From Fidelibacterota bacterium (GTDB taxonomy: Bacteria; Pseudomonadota; Alphaproteobacteria; Rhodospirillales; Rhodospirillaceae), in contig CANJRA010000010.1 in the NCBI GenBank assembly GCA_947476625.1, positions 28,456-92,455 of the forward strand: a stretch of DNA of 64,000 bases. Direction: 5' to 3'. The position numbers were made by a program, and so were the translations under genes. Below, in pieces: positions 9,326-18,947 of the stretch; the first letter of the stretch is position 1, and each line of letters starts with the position of its first letter. The notes under the pieces were generated by a model. The model was not told the DNA's origin, did no database searches, and was given only the letters and a program-made list of their open reading frames with translations.

Positions 9326-10375
9326 ATGAGCACTTCCACGAAGCAATCCACGGCGACGCAATCCCCTATACTCCGGGCCATGGCCGTCGATGAAGACGTC
9401 GCTGGCGCGCGCCTGGATAAATGGCTCGCGGGAAAATTGCCGGACATTTCGCGTTCACGCCTCAAAATCCTTATTGAGGACGGCGCCGTCAGCGTCGGGG
9501 GTGCAACCGAGCGCGATCCGGCCTACCGTGTCAAAGCCCGAGAGAACGTCAAAATTTATTTGCCCGCGGTCGTTGACGCGACGCCCGAGGCGCAGGAAAT
9601 GGGGCTCGACGTAGTTTACGAAGATGCCGACCTGATCGTCATCAACAAGCCCGTCGGCATGGTGGTTCACCCCGCCCCCGGCAACTACGACCAAACACTT
9701 GTAAACGGGCTGCTGGCCCACTGCGGCAGTTCTCTCGCGGGCATCGGCGGCGTGCGCAGACCGGGGATCGTTCATCGCATCGACAAAGACACCAGCGGGC
9801 TCTTGGTCACCGCCAAGACCGATGCCGCGCACGCGGGCCTATCGGCGCAGTTCGCCGCGCACACCATCGACCGCACCTACGATGCTATTGTCTGGGGCGC
9901 GCCATCTCCTCCCGCCGATCAAATTGAAGGCCCCGTCGGACGCAGCCGTCACAACCGCAAGAAAATGGCCATTGTGAAAAAGGGCGGTAAGGATGCGGAA
10001 ACCGGCTATCGCACCATCACTAATTTCGGTGAACTTGCGACTCACATCCGCTGCAAACTCAAGACCGGGCGCACGCATCAGATCCGCGTCCACATGGCCA
10101 GCATCGCTCACCCTCTGATCGGCGATGCCACCTACGGCAGTAATCGCAGACGCTCCATGAAGGGCGTGCCGCCCGAACTTGCCGCACTGTTAAGGAGTTT
10201 CGCGCGGCAGGCCCTACACGCGGCGACACTGGGGTTTGTTCATCCGATAACCGGCAAAACGCTCCGCTTCCAAAGCGAGCCGCCGGAAGATTTTATGAAT
10301 TTGCTGGAGAGCCTGACGGAATATGGCGCCGAGATGGATGCTCTCGCCGACGAGAATGACGATTACGATTACTAG
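9326..10375 (+). CDS. rluD: RluD-family 23S rRNA pseudouridine synthase
   Basis: The 349-residue product has an N-terminal S4 RNA-binding domain (about residues 24–85) followed by the pseudouridine synthase catalytic domain. The active-site motif HRIDKDTSGLLV is intact, its aspartate being the universal catalytic residue, and the KTGRTHQIRVH motif further on is also typical. RluD modifies helix 69 of 23S rRNA. In many alphaproteobacteria it lies beside rpoH, which is not seen here. Start ATG at 9326; the N-terminal 20 residues before the S4 domain are Ser/Thr-rich, so an internal ATG at residue 19 is possible. Confidence 0.93.
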   Translation: MSTSTKQSTATQSPILRAMAVDEDVAGARLDKWLAGKLPDISRSRLKILIEDGAVSVGGATERDPAYRVKARENVKIYLPAVVDATPEAQEMGLDVVYEDADLIVINKPVGMVVHPAPGNYDQTLVNGLLAHCGSSLAGIGGVRRPGIVHRIDKDTSGLLVTAKTDAAHAGLSAQFAAHTIDRTYDAIVWGAPSPPADQIEGPVGRSRHNRKKMAIVKKGGKDAETGYRTITNFGELATHIRCKLKTGRTHQIRVHMASIAHPLIGDATYGSNRRRSMKGVPPELAALLRSFARQALHAATLGFVHPITGKTLRFQSEPPEDFMNLLESLTEYGAEMDALADENDDYDY

Positions 10376-10378
10376 CGA

Positions 10379-10882
10379 TTATCGTTTTGCGCCGGGCTCG
10401 GCCATCGCGACAGCAGCTGCGGCGGCATCAGCCGCGGCTTTGCCTTCTGGCTCATAAACCGATTCCACGTCCGGTCCCCATTTCATCACCAGCTCTTTTT
10501 GCTGTGCGCGCATCGCGGTGATGCGATTACCGGCCGTCATGGTCATGACCGCGCTGACAACTGCCGGAGTCGTAGAATAAATCGCCCAGCCGAAAAGCGC
10601 TGCGCCGTAGAGCATCATCCACGCAAAGACATTCGTGATGATCCCCAGCGCCACCTGCACCGTATGTCCCTGTGCCCAAAGGTCGGCAAGATAGGGCGCG
10701 GTACCGGCTAGATTCATGACTCCTACCGTGATCCCGCCGTAATGCCCCTTGCCGCGCTCCATGATGAACGCGACGCCCATCGGCACCAACGCAACCGCCA
10801 GCACGATGACCGTCGGAATGATCATTAAGCCGATCGGAATTGCCAGCATGACGTAGAGAAAAGCAGTGCTGCGTTTTTTCAT
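10379..10882 (-). CDS. Hypothetical inner-membrane protein
   Basis: Family not recognised. The 167 residues contain one long hydrophobic stretch at about 9–40 that could span the membrane once or twice, and another pair at about 75–115, followed by a charged and then alanine-rich cytoplasmic tail. It is the last gene of a co-directional trio: a kinase-like gene, a 299-residue membrane-anchored protein and this one, with only 10 bp separating it from the gene before. The arrangement suggests a membrane complex with the kinase-like protein, but no function can be assigned. Confidence 0.75.
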   Translation of the reverse strand: MKKRSTAFLYVMLAIPIGLMIIPTVIVLAVALVPMGVAFIMERGKGHYGGITVGVMNLAGTAPYLADLWAQGHTVQVALGIITNVFAWMMLYGAALFGWAIYSTTPAVVSAVMTMTAGNRITAMRAQQKELVMKWGPDVESVYEPEGKAAADAAAAAVAMAEPGAKR

Positions 10883-10892
10883 CGCACGGGCC

Positions 10893-11792
10893 TCACAACA
10901 GCTTGCCCATGATGACGATCAGGAAGGTAATAAACATGATGATCGTCGCCACGACTGCACCCGATTGGCGGCCGAGTTTGATGGCCGATTCTTGCCGGTC
11001 GATCTGGCCATGCTCAAAATTGTAAATCATCTTTTCAGCGGCGGCGTATTCAGCCTTGGCCCAGGCGAAACCTTCGCCGTCACGCTGCCGTTCTTCCGGA
11101 TTATCGAGATAATTATAAAGTTCTGCCAGGTTTCCCTTGCGCACCAGCTTGGGGATTTCTTTCTCAAGGTCTTTGCGCTTGTTCCGGTTCTGATAGCTGT
11201 TGATCACGGGGGCCATGAGCCCGCCAACCCAACCTGCCAAACCATAAAGCGCTTCGGGACCAAGCCGCCATTGCACTATGGCCAGCATGCTCAGCATGCC
11301 GATCGTCGCGCGATCAGGGCGCGGATCGTTCATTGAATCGATTTGAGTGCCGGTTCCCTTGGCATAGCGCGCACGTAGAAAGGCCGCAATGTGGCGATCC
11401 ACCGGCCATAGTTTTGTATTGGCGTTCTTGGTCGCTGCATCAAGCGCCGGCAACACGCCCTTCACTTCCATGATGTACTGGGCTTCGATGAGCGGGCTCA
11501 TGCATGGTTGCCACTCGTTCAATTCGTACACGCATCGCTCGATGCCTGCGCCGGAATTAGGATCTTTGAGATAGTTCTTTAGATCGCGGAATACGCCTTC
11601 GAATTGTTGGAAGTCCGCATTGGTCTTGGACTGCACGCCGATCCAATGCCGCCAGAAGTCGCGCGTGATGAACTCGGAATACGGTTGAAGTTTTTGTTTA
11701 CGCAGCATAGCGATCGCCAGCGACTGTCCGAAGCCTTCGACAAAAACCCGGAAGTCGCGATAGCGTACCGGTGCTTTAGTATCGAGCAGCAT
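10893..11792 (-). CDS. Hypothetical C-terminally membrane-anchored protein in the kinase-like operon
   Basis: Family not recognised. The 299-residue product is largely soluble and helical, with a hydrophobic region near residues 165–195 and a C-terminal transmembrane segment (about 275–299) ending in MGKLL. Its ATG at 11792 overlaps the TGA of the upstream kinase-like gene as TGATG, which implies translational coupling, so expression should depend on ribosomes finishing the upstream frame. A TTG one codon earlier is the alternative start. The protein probably works with the kinase-like protein at the cytoplasmic membrane. Confidence 0.78.
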   Translation of the reverse strand: MLLDTKAPVRYRDFRVFVEGFGQSLAIAMLRKQKLQPYSEFITRDFWRHWIGVQSKTNADFQQFEGVFRDLKNYLKDPNSGAGIERCVYELNEWQPCMSPLIEAQYIMEVKGVLPALDAATKNANTKLWPVDRHIAAFLRARYAKGTGTQIDSMNDPRPDRATIGMLSMLAIVQWRLGPEALYGLAGWVGGLMAPVINSYQNRNKRKDLEKEIPKLVRKGNLAELYNYLDNPEERQRDGEGFAWAKAEYAAAEKMIYNFEHGQIDRQESAIKLGRQSGAVVATIIMFITFLIVIMGKLL

Positions 11793-13051
11793 CAATACCC
11801 GTGGGTAATGATGTCGTCCGTATCGGTCTTGTTGGCGCCCGCCAGGGCTGTCGTGCTTTTGATCGCCGTCGCAATGCCATCCGCCAGATCGTTGATTTCG
11901 TGACCGCGCCTGATCCAGATTTCCAACGTGCCGTCGGAGATAATCTGAATCGCTTTATCCCAATTCTGGTACATCGCCAGCGATAACGGCCGGATGGTAT
12001 GGAACTCTTGATCTGCGAACCGGATGGGGCGTTGCGCAGCCGATTCCGGCTTCGCCTGGATCGGCGTCAGGCGCTTGCCGTTGAGCCACAAGTCGATGTT
12101 AGTCGCCGCCCAACGCTGTTCGGGATCGTCGGTGAGCAATCCGCGCAGACATTCGATCAACGCCACAGGCATGCGTTCTTCGCCTACCAGCGTAGCGTAG
12201 GAGCCCATTTGAATTTTGCGTTTGATGATGTCGGTATCCGGCACGCCCTGCAGCGGATTACGCCCGGTAGCGAGCATCAGAACCGAAGCACCGAAAGCAT
12301 ACATGTCGTCGCTGTAATTGCCGCCGCCGCGTCCCGAAGGCATCGCCATACCGGATTAAATCGTCTCCAGCACCACGGGCTGATCGTGCGCTGGCACGGT
12401 CGTCACGCAATCGCCCAACACGATCTTGGTGCGCTGCTCGTCCATATAATAAAGGTTGTCCGGGCGGATCGAGCGGTACGCGATTCCCTTGAGGCTAAGC
12501 TCTACCAGCGCATCGGCAATCGGCTTGATGATCGCGCGCGCGAACTGGTGATCGGGAATTCGCTTGAAAGTCGCCGCCATGCTTTCCATGACGCGCCCGC
12601 CCAACGGACGATGATAGATCACGATCACACACTTACGAGTTATCGGCGGCCATTCGGCAACGCCCCAGTCGACCATGTGCAAGACCGCCGGAATCTCTAA
12701 TCCCTTCAAGATACGCATCACACTGATGCGCGTCGGCATTTCCGGTTTGCAAACCAATGCGTAAAGCGGACGTCCTTCTTGTTTTTTGTCGGCGACTTCG
12801 TAAGCCAACGCGTTTGGCATATCGAGGCTGGCGATCGGACGATCGCAATAGATCGTGAAACGATCGCGCACGACAATGAAGCTGCCGCCGTTTTGTGGTC
12901 CCGGTTGAGGCGCAGGTTCAGGTTGCGCGGGTGCCGCTGCAGGCGGCTGTGCTGCCGCCGCAGGCTGAGCCCCGGGCGCGGGTGTGGTTGTAGGCGCCGC
13001 TGCAGGCGTACGCGCGAGCGCCGGTCTGAGGTCCGCAGCCGCTTCGGCCAT
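11792..13051 (-). pseudogene. Protein-kinase-like gene interrupted by an in-frame TAA
   Basis: Read without interruption this is a single 419-codon frame: a Pro/Ala/Gln-rich N-terminus (residues 1–55), then a degenerate Ser/Thr kinase fold. IRPDNL stands in for the HRDxKPxN loop and LGDC occupies the DFG position, so catalysis is doubtful. After it come GRGGGNYSDDMYAFG and LRGLLTDDPEQRW, matching the late kinase helices. A TAA at 12358–12356 splits it into 231 codons and a second frame of 185 codons whose ATG (12349) lies only six bases beyond the stop, in the same frame. The likely ancestral codon is GAA (Glu). Either the gene is dead or the second half is made by reinitiation. Confidence 0.75.
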
Positions 13052-13198
13052 GGCGCAGCAGTCCTAAAAAAGGTCAGACCGGGTTCTGCCGATTCAGCTG
13101 ACATTGTCCGGGAGAGCCCAGGCCAGCACAACGCTCTAACTAGGCTTGGGAATTACCTAATTACGGCTTAGGCCATCAAGGGGTCACCCAACCTTCGG

Positions 13199-14488
13199 TT
13201 AATCTGCGAAGGGGTCGCGAACCAAAATAGTGTCGTCACGCTCGGGACTTGTGGACAAAAGCGCCACCGGGGCCTCGATCAATTCCTCGATCCGGCGGAT
13301 GTATTTGATGGCCTCGGCCGGCAGTTGAGCCCAGCTTCTGGCCCCTCGAGTCGAGCAATTCCAGCCGGTCATGGTCTCATAGATTGGCTTTACGACCGCC
13401 TGCAGACCCATGGCCGACGGCAGGCCCTGAACGCGTTTTCCGTTCAGCTCGTAACCGACGCAGACCTTAATCTCGGTAAGGGTATCGAGAACATCCAGCT
13501 TGGTCAGGGCAATGCCGCTGATGCCGCCGACCTTGATGGCCTGGCGTACCATAACCGCATCAAACCATCCGCAGCGGCGCTTGCGCCCGGTTACCGTACC
13601 GAACTCACGCCCACGTTCGCCCAGCAACTGGCCCACAGCGTCCGTCAGTTCGGTCGGAAATGGCCCCGCGCCGACGCGCGTGGTGTAAGCCTTGGTGATC
13701 CCCAGGACATACCCCACCGATCCTGGACCAATACCCGAACCGGCTGCGGCTTGGCCGGAAACGGTGTTCGAAGAGGTCACGAACGGATAGGTGCCATGGT
13801 CGACATCGAGCATCGCGCCTTGGGCACCTTCGAAGAGGATGCGTTTACGGTCCCGGCGAGCCTCCGCCATTGTTTCCCAGACCGGCACGGCGTAAGGCAG
13901 AATCTTCGGCGCGACTTCCTTGATCTGCGCGATCAATTCGGCGCCGTTGACCTCTTCCTGACCCAAGCCGCGCCACAGCGCGTTGTGGTGAAGCAACATG
14001 CGTTCGACCTTAGCGGTGATTGTGGCCTCATCAGCCAAATCACATACACGCAAAGCGCGGCGTGCAACTTTGTCCTCGTAAGCCGGGCCGATACCTCGGC
14101 CAGTTGTGCCGATCTGTCCGGCACCGGCGGCCGCTTCGCGCGCCTGATCGAGACGCCGATGCACAGGCAGGATCAAAGCCGCGTTGTCCGCGAGCTTCAA
14201 AATTTCGGGTGTGATTTTTACGCCCAGATCGCCAACGCGCTTAATTTCATCCAGCAGGGCCCACGGATCGACCACGACGCCATTGCCGATGATCGACGGC
14301 TTGCCGCGCACGACGCCTGAAGGCAGCAATGAAAGTTTGTAGGTTTTGCCGTCGATGACCAAGGTATGGCCAGCGTTATGACCGCCCTGGAAACGCACCA
14401 CCATATCGGCGCGCTCCGACAACCAATCGACGATCTTGCCTTTTCCTTCGTCGCCCCACTGAGAGCCGACGACCGCTACGTTACCCAT
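13199..14488 (-). CDS. purA: Adenylosuccinate synthetase
   Basis: PurA condenses IMP with aspartate using GTP, the first committed step from IMP to AMP. The N-terminal GTP-binding signature [14 protein letters not shown] starts at residue 8, and the [10 protein letters not shown] motif with the catalytic histidine is near residue 41. Other conserved blocks include [14 protein letters not shown] and [16 protein letters not shown]. The 429-residue length is the family norm. It follows hisZ by 17 bp on the same strand, so the two are probably co-transcribed. Confidence 0.97.
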   Translation of the reverse strand: MGNVAVVGSQWGDEGKGKIVDWLSERADMVVRFQGGHNAGHTLVIDGKTYKLSLLPSGVVRGKPSIIGNGVVVDPWALLDEIKRVGDLGVKITPEILKLADNAALILPVHRRLDQAREAAAGAGQIGTTGRGIGPAYEDKVARRALRVCDLADEATITAKVERMLLHHNALWRGLGQEEVNGAELIAQIKEVAPKILPYAVPVWETMAEARRDRKRILFEGAQGAMLDVDHGTYPFVTSSNTVSGQAAAGSGIGPGSVGYVLGITKAYTTRVGAGPFPTELTDAVGQLLGERGREFGTVTGRKRRCGWFDAVMVRQAIKVGGISGIALTKLDVLDTLTEIKVCVGYELNGKRVQGLPSAMGLQAVVKPIYETMTGWNCSTRGARSWAQLPAEAIKYIRRIEELIEAPVALLSTSPERDDTILVRDPFAD

Positions 14489-14505
14489 CTGATACGCCGT
14501 CCTTA

Positions 14506-15654
14506 TTACTTCGCCGCGACCTCTCTCGCCGTGTCACCGGCGAGGACGTGCGAACACCCCAGTTTTTTTGCCTCAGCTCCATCGTCGCTTGTCTTTACAA
14601 GTCCCGCAACTACGCGCCAGCCCTTGACGTGCCAGGCGGCGACCGTCGTGCGCGGCGTACCGAAAGGAACATACAAGCTCCAGCTCGGCGCACTGCGCGG
14701 AACAACGGACAGCAGTGTATCTACCAGCAACGTCGCGCCCGTCGCGGTCTCGGTTCCGTTGGACAGCGTCAGCGTATAACGCCCACCTCGGCCTAGCTCG
14801 CGCTGCGATCCGCGCGCAAAGACCGAGAAAGTAACGCCCGTATGATATTCAAAGCCGCGGTTCTCGACGGCATCAACCGTCAGCAGCAGATTAGGCGCCG
14901 CCGCGCGGACCCCTTCGGCCACATCGACTAATTTCTGCCATTCGGCTTTCGCCGCCGCCGGCAGAGTCAATTGCGCGACGCGACGCGAGGCTTCCACAAA
15001 CGGTCCGGAGGCATCGACCAGCGCCGTCAGCAAAGTACCGGCGCTACCGCCCGAAGCTTTGATTTCTGCAACATCTTTGTGATCCAACGCCGCGCGCAGG
15101 CGTTCGGCATCGGATGCAGGATGAGCGGCGAGAATCGCAGGTACAAGTGTGGGCAGCCCGAGGTCGATACTGACGTCGGCAACGCCCAAAGCCTGCAAGG
15201 CTTCCGCGACAACGACAATAGCTTCGGCATCAGCGGCGCCTGACTCAGCGCCGATCAATTCAATGCCGGCCTGAGAAAACTGCCGTTCAGGTTCTAACTG
15301 ACTGCCCTTCACGCGCAGCACCTGCCCCGCGTACATCAGGCGCAAGGGGCGTGGTGCGCTGGCCAGGCGGGTGGCGGCGATACGGGCAATCTGCGTGGTG
15401 ATGTCGGCGCGCACACCCAGCATCCGGTTCGAGACCGGATCGAGCATGCGGAAAATCCGCGATGCCAGCGCAGTACCCACCCCGGACAGCAGGGTGTCCT
15501 CGAATTCCACGAGCGGCGGATTCACCAAGGAATAGCCATTGGCGCCAAAGCTTTTCTTGAGCCGATCGACCACGTCCGACTCAAAGCCGGCGTCGGGCGG
15601 CAACATGTCGCGCAGGCCTTCGGGCAGCAGTGTTCTGGAGGTGGTATCGCTCAT
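14506..15654 (-). CDS. hisZ: ATP phosphoribosyltransferase regulatory subunit
   Basis: HisZ is a catalytically inactive relative of histidyl-tRNA synthetase that activates the short form of HisG in the first step of histidine synthesis. The product keeps the class II synthetase scaffold: [13 protein letters not shown] near the N-terminus, and a motif-2-like segment around [12 protein letters not shown]. It lacks the anticodon-binding domain and is 382 residues long, as expected. I chose the ATG at 15654 because the conserved segment begins nine residues later; longer readings add non-family sequence. HisG is not in the window. Confidence 0.9.
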   Translation of the reverse strand: MSDTTSRTLLPEGLRDMLPPDAGFESDVVDRLKKSFGANGYSLVNPPLVEFEDTLLSGVGTALASRIFRMLDPVSNRMLGVRADITTQIARIAATRLASAPRPLRLMYAGQVLRVKGSQLEPERQFSQAGIELIGAESGAADAEAIVVVAEALQALGVADVSIDLGLPTLVPAILAAHPASDAERLRAALDHKDVAEIKASGGSAGTLLTALVDASGPFVEASRRVAQLTLPAAAKAEWQKLVDVAEGVRAAAPNLLLTVDAVENRGFEYHTGVTFSVFARGSQRELGRGGRYTLTLSNGTETATGATLLVDTLLSVVPRSAPSWSLYVPFGTPRTTVAAWHVKGWRVVAGLVKTSDDGAEAKKLGCSHVLAGDTAREVAAK

Positions 15655-15801
15655 GGGTGTTCTGCTGGAATGGAAACGGCGGGCGGTTATACGCTGCGGC
15701 TGTCTCAGCAACAAGGAAAACGCACCGCTTTGGCGTGAATTCCACCAGCCGGGGTGGACTATAACGTCTTGAAATCAAAGACTTCCGTTAAATAACTTCT
15801 G

Positions 15802-16108
15802 TTATCGGCGCGATTTGCGGACAGGGATTCGGAACTGCTGAGATTCGTACTTAGCCCGCGCGCGCTGGATATCGCGCTGTGCCAGAACCAGCACAACCGC
15901 CACCCCGGCCGATGGCGGGCATGGCCGCGCTGAAAAGCGCACGGACCTGGTCCATACCCTCAAGGCCGGCCGCGCCGCCGAAGGGGGTTTGAAACAAGCC
16001 GACAATCACCACGGCAGCCGCGATGCCAATACGCATACGTAAAGTCATGCGGATTTTGGCCAGATCAGTGGCCAGTTCCAGTTCTGCGCGGCGTGGATTG
16101 ATCTGCAT
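15802..16108 (-). pseudogene. Small membrane protein gene with a one-base frameshift
   Basis: Two overlapping frames form one plausible protein of about 100 residues. The first starts at the ATG at 16108 (MQINPRRAELELATDL…), has one transmembrane helix at about 26–44, and passes through a second hydrophobic start around MPAI. There the coding signal switches frame and continues as AGVAVVLVLAQRDI, then a basic tail ending IPVRKSRR and a stop at 15802. Removing one G from the GGCCGGGG run at about 15904–15911 restores a continuous frame. The family is not recognised. The region sits between serA and hisZ, which are separated by about 700 bp. Confidence 0.6.
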
Positions 16109-16262
16109 GCGCCAATATTAACGCTGAAAACGCCTCGGCTCTATCCAAAAGGCGTAGCTATTTGTGGGCGTATATACCTTTGCACAGAATACTTTTACGG
16201 CTAACTGCGCAAATATTCCCTTGTCGAAACGGTGCTCACACAAAGGAAAAAACGAAACGAAA

Positions 16263-16337
16263 GGCCGGGTCACGATCTGTCACTTCAACCGCAGGCTCCC
16301 CCTCCTTGCAACCGAAGTGAAAAGTCGGACCCGGCCT
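16263..16337 (-). terminator. Long stem-loop downstream of serA, probable terminator
   Basis: Outer arms GGCCGGGTC (16263–16271) and GACCCGGCC (16329–16337) are perfect complements, and an inner pair CACTTC/GAAGTG (16281–16286, 16314–16319) extends the fold. On the minus strand the closing arm is followed by TTTCGTTTCG, a weak U-rich tract. The position, 21 bp past the serA stop, fits a terminator; the long loop could also be a regulatory hairpin. Confidence 0.55.
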
Positions 16338-16357
16338 GATTACTTTAAAACACCGCT

Positions 16358-17941
16358 CTAGAACGCCAGACTTTGTGCCTGCTTCACGTGAGGCAAAGCC
16401 CTTACCTTCCCCAGCAATTCCTCATTCACCGCCTGATCGAGCTGCAACAACGCAATCGCGTTGCCGCCGCTTTTCGCCCGGCCCAGATGGAACGAGGCAA
16501 TATTCACACCCGCCTGTCCTAAGGTCGTGCCCAGGGCCCCGATAAAGCCCGGCTTATCGGTATTCGTCACATAGAGCATGTTCGGACCGACTTCAGCCTC
16601 GATGTGAATAGAATCGATATCCACCAGACGCGGCGCATTGCCGCCAAACAGCGTGCCGGAAACCGACGATGTTCCTTTATCGGTCGTGACCGTGAGCGTG
16701 ATCAGCGTTTGATAGAAGTCATTTCTATCACGTTTGACTTCGGTAATTTTAATGTCGCGTTCGCGCGCAATGGTCGGGGCGTTGACCATGTTGACGCTTT
16801 CCATCAGCGGGCTCATCAGGCCCTCCAACAGAATCGACGTCAGCGGGCGTGTGTTGAGTTCCGCGACATGCCCGGAATACTCCACCGTCACAGCTTTCAA
16901 ACCCGCCTGCACCAACTGACCGGCGAAGCTGCCGAGTTCTTCCGAAAGGCGCATGTAAGGTTTCAGCTTCGGCGCGTCTTCCGCCGAGACCGAGGCCATA
17001 TTGAGCGCATTGGTAACCGCGCCAGACAAGAGATAGTCGGAAATTTGCTCTGCCACTTGCAGCGCGACGTTTTCTTGCGCCTCATTGGTCGAAGCCCCCA
17101 AGTGCGGCGTGCAGACCACTTGCTCCATGCCGAACAGTGGATTGGCCTTGGCGGGCTCTTCCTCGAATACATCGAGCGCCGCACCGGCCACCTGCCCACT
17201 TTCGATTGCAGCTTTCAGGTCGGCTTCGTTCACCAGACCGCCGCGCGCGCAATTGATAATACGTACACCCTTTTTCATCTTGGCGAAGGATTTGGCGCTG
17301 ATGATACCGCGCGTATTGTCGGTGAGCGGTGTATGCAGCGTGATGAAATCGGCCCGCGCGAAGATGGCCTCAAGGTCGGCCTTCTCTACGCCCAAATCGC
17401 GCGCGCGCTCTTCCGAGAGATACGGATCGAATGCCAGCACTTTCATCTTCAGGCCCAGCGCGCGGTCGGCGACGATGGAACCGATATTGCCGCAACCGAT
17501 AACGCCCAGCGTCTTGCCGTACAATTCCACGCCCATGAACTTATTTTTTTCCCATTTTCCCGCGTGCGTCGACGCACTGGCCGTGGGAATGTCCCGTGCC
17601 AGCGCCATCATCATTGAGATGGCGTGCTCGGCGGTGGTGATAGCATTACCGAAGGGCGTATTCATCACGACCACGCCGCGCGATGTCGCGGCTTCGACGT
17701 CGACGTTATCGACACCGATCCCCGCGCGACCGACGACTTTTAGGTTCGGCGCTGCCGCAAGAACTGCTGCCGTAACCTTGGTATTGGAGCGAATGGCAAG
17801 ACCATCGTAGTCTTTGATGATCGCCAGTAATTCCTCGGGTTTGAGGCCGGTTTTGATATCGACGTCGATGCCGCGGTTCTTGAAAATTTCCACGGCAGCC
17901 GCACTGAGCTTATCGCTGATCAAGACTTTCGGTTTCGCCAC
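16358..17941 (-). CDS. serA: D-3-phosphoglycerate dehydrogenase
   Basis: SerA oxidises 3-phosphoglycerate to 3-phosphohydroxypyruvate, opening serine synthesis. The NAD-binding motif GVIGCGNIGSIVA is near residue 146, the substrate/catalytic arginine is in NCARGGLVNE, and the catalytic histidine is in CTPHLGAST. An intervening domain and a C-terminal ACT domain (LYVTNTDKPGFIGALG) make this the long, 527-residue form; the ACT domain is where serine feedback usually acts. The start is a GTG at 17941. It is the third gene of serC–rarD–serA, and a stem-loop follows its stop. Confidence 0.97.
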   Translation of the reverse strand: MAKPKVLISDKLSAAAVEIFKNRGIDVDIKTGLKPEELLAIIKDYDGLAIRSNTKVTAAVLAAAPNLKVVGRAGIGVDNVDVEAATSRGVVVMNTPFGNAITTAEHAISMMMALARDIPTASASTHAGKWEKNKFMGVELYGKTLGVIGCGNIGSIVADRALGLKMKVLAFDPYLSEERARDLGVEKADLEAIFARADFITLHTPLTDNTRGIISAKSFAKMKKGVRIINCARGGLVNEADLKAAIESGQVAGAALDVFEEEPAKANPLFGMEQVVCTPHLGASTNEAQENVALQVAEQISDYLLSGAVTNALNMASVSAEDAPKLKPYMRLSEELGSFAGQLVQAGLKAVTVEYSGHVAELNTRPLTSILLEGLMSPLMESVNMVNAPTIARERDIKITEVKRDRNDFYQTLITLTVTTDKGTSSVSGTLFGGNAPRLVDIDSIHIEAEVGPNMLYVTNTDKPGFIGALGTTLGQAGVNIASFHLGRAKSGGNAIALLQLDQAVNEELLGKVRALPHVKQAQSLAF

Positions 17942-17989
17942 GTTCCACCCCCTATGTTATTTCGCCTGTATCGCTCCCAGTTCGTCGTT

Positions 17990-18937
17990 TCAGCTCGCGC
18001 GCGACGCCGTTAAACGGCTGCATGCCGCGCGGATATAAGCAAAACCTCTGCCCTCCAAGGCCACAATAATCAGCGCCGACCAAATCAGCGCGAAGGAATA
18101 AAAATCGGCTTCGGTGAATTTCTCCTTGAACCCGAACACGGCCAACAACAGCGTGATGGACGGCGCTAGATACTGCAAGAACCCCAGCGTCGTCATGCGC
18201 ACAAGGCGCGCGCCCGCTGCAAACAGGCCTAACGGAATGGCGGTGAGCGGCCCCGTTAAAACAATCAAGATATCCGACGTCACGTTACCGGCGAGAAACG
18301 GTGCTGTGCCGGCGATCTGCCACCACACGGCAAATGCCAGCGCGAACGGAAACATAACGCTGGTTTCCACCAGCAATCCATCGAGCGGCGCGATATCGGC
18401 CATTTTACGAAAATATCCGTAGAGCGCGAACGATCCCCCGAGACTAACCGCCATCCAAGGCAAATGCCCGAGATACGCAATATGCAAAACAAGCGCGAGG
18501 CTTGCGAGCCCAATGCAAAACCACCGCAGCTTGGAGATACGCTCGCCGAAAAATACCAACCCGAGGGCAAACGAGATCAGCGGCGTGATGTAATACCCAA
18601 GCGCGGTTTCCACCAATTGGTTGGTCGCAACGCAATAGAGATAGATCGTCCAGTTTGCTGTAATCAGAACACTGGTCACGACCAGCGTAACAAGCGTGCG
18701 CCGGTTTTTGATGGACCTGAGAAGCCGCGGCAAGTGCCCCTGAAGTGCAAGCGCCAAGGAAATGAACACGACGGTCCAGAGGATACGGTAGACCGTTGCC
18801 GCCAGCGCCGACATCTCCGGCAACGCCCGCCAGAACACCGGCACAGTCCCCCAGATGCCGTAGGACGTCATGGCATAAAGAATGCCTTTCCGCTCCTCTG
18901 GATGTTCTCGGAGGGTCTGTGCCGCCGCGTCAGTCAT
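17990..18937 (-). CDS. rarD: RarD-type EamA-family transporter
   Basis: The 315-residue product is a polytopic inner-membrane protein with about ten hydrophobic helices, in the two EamA repeats of the drug/metabolite transporter superfamily. The RarD subfamily is suggested by the opening GILYAMTSYGIWGTVPVFWRAL and by NWTIYLYCVATNQLVETALGYYI. The substrate is unknown; some family members export amino acids or their analogues. Here it lies between serC and serA with 10 and 48 bp gaps, so a role in serine-related export is a reasonable guess from position only. Confidence 0.88.
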   Translation of the reverse strand: MTDAAAQTLREHPEERKGILYAMTSYGIWGTVPVFWRALPEMSALAATVYRILWTVVFISLALALQGHLPRLLRSIKNRRTLVTLVVTSVLITANWTIYLYCVATNQLVETALGYYITPLISFALGLVFFGERISKLRWFCIGLASLALVLHIAYLGHLPWMAVSLGGSFALYGYFRKMADIAPLDGLLVETSVMFPFALAFAVWWQIAGTAPFLAGNVTSDILIVLTGPLTAIPLGLFAAGARLVRMTTLGFLQYLAPSITLLLAVFGFKEKFTEADFYSFALIWSALIIVALEGRGFAYIRAACSRLTASRAS

Positions 18938-18947
18938 TCATGCACGA

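Noticed and set aside
16164..16361. Small open frame 16164–16361 (plus strand) beyond the serA stop
   Set aside because: It coincides with the stem-loop downstream of serA, has no family features, and its translation reads like non-coding sequence.
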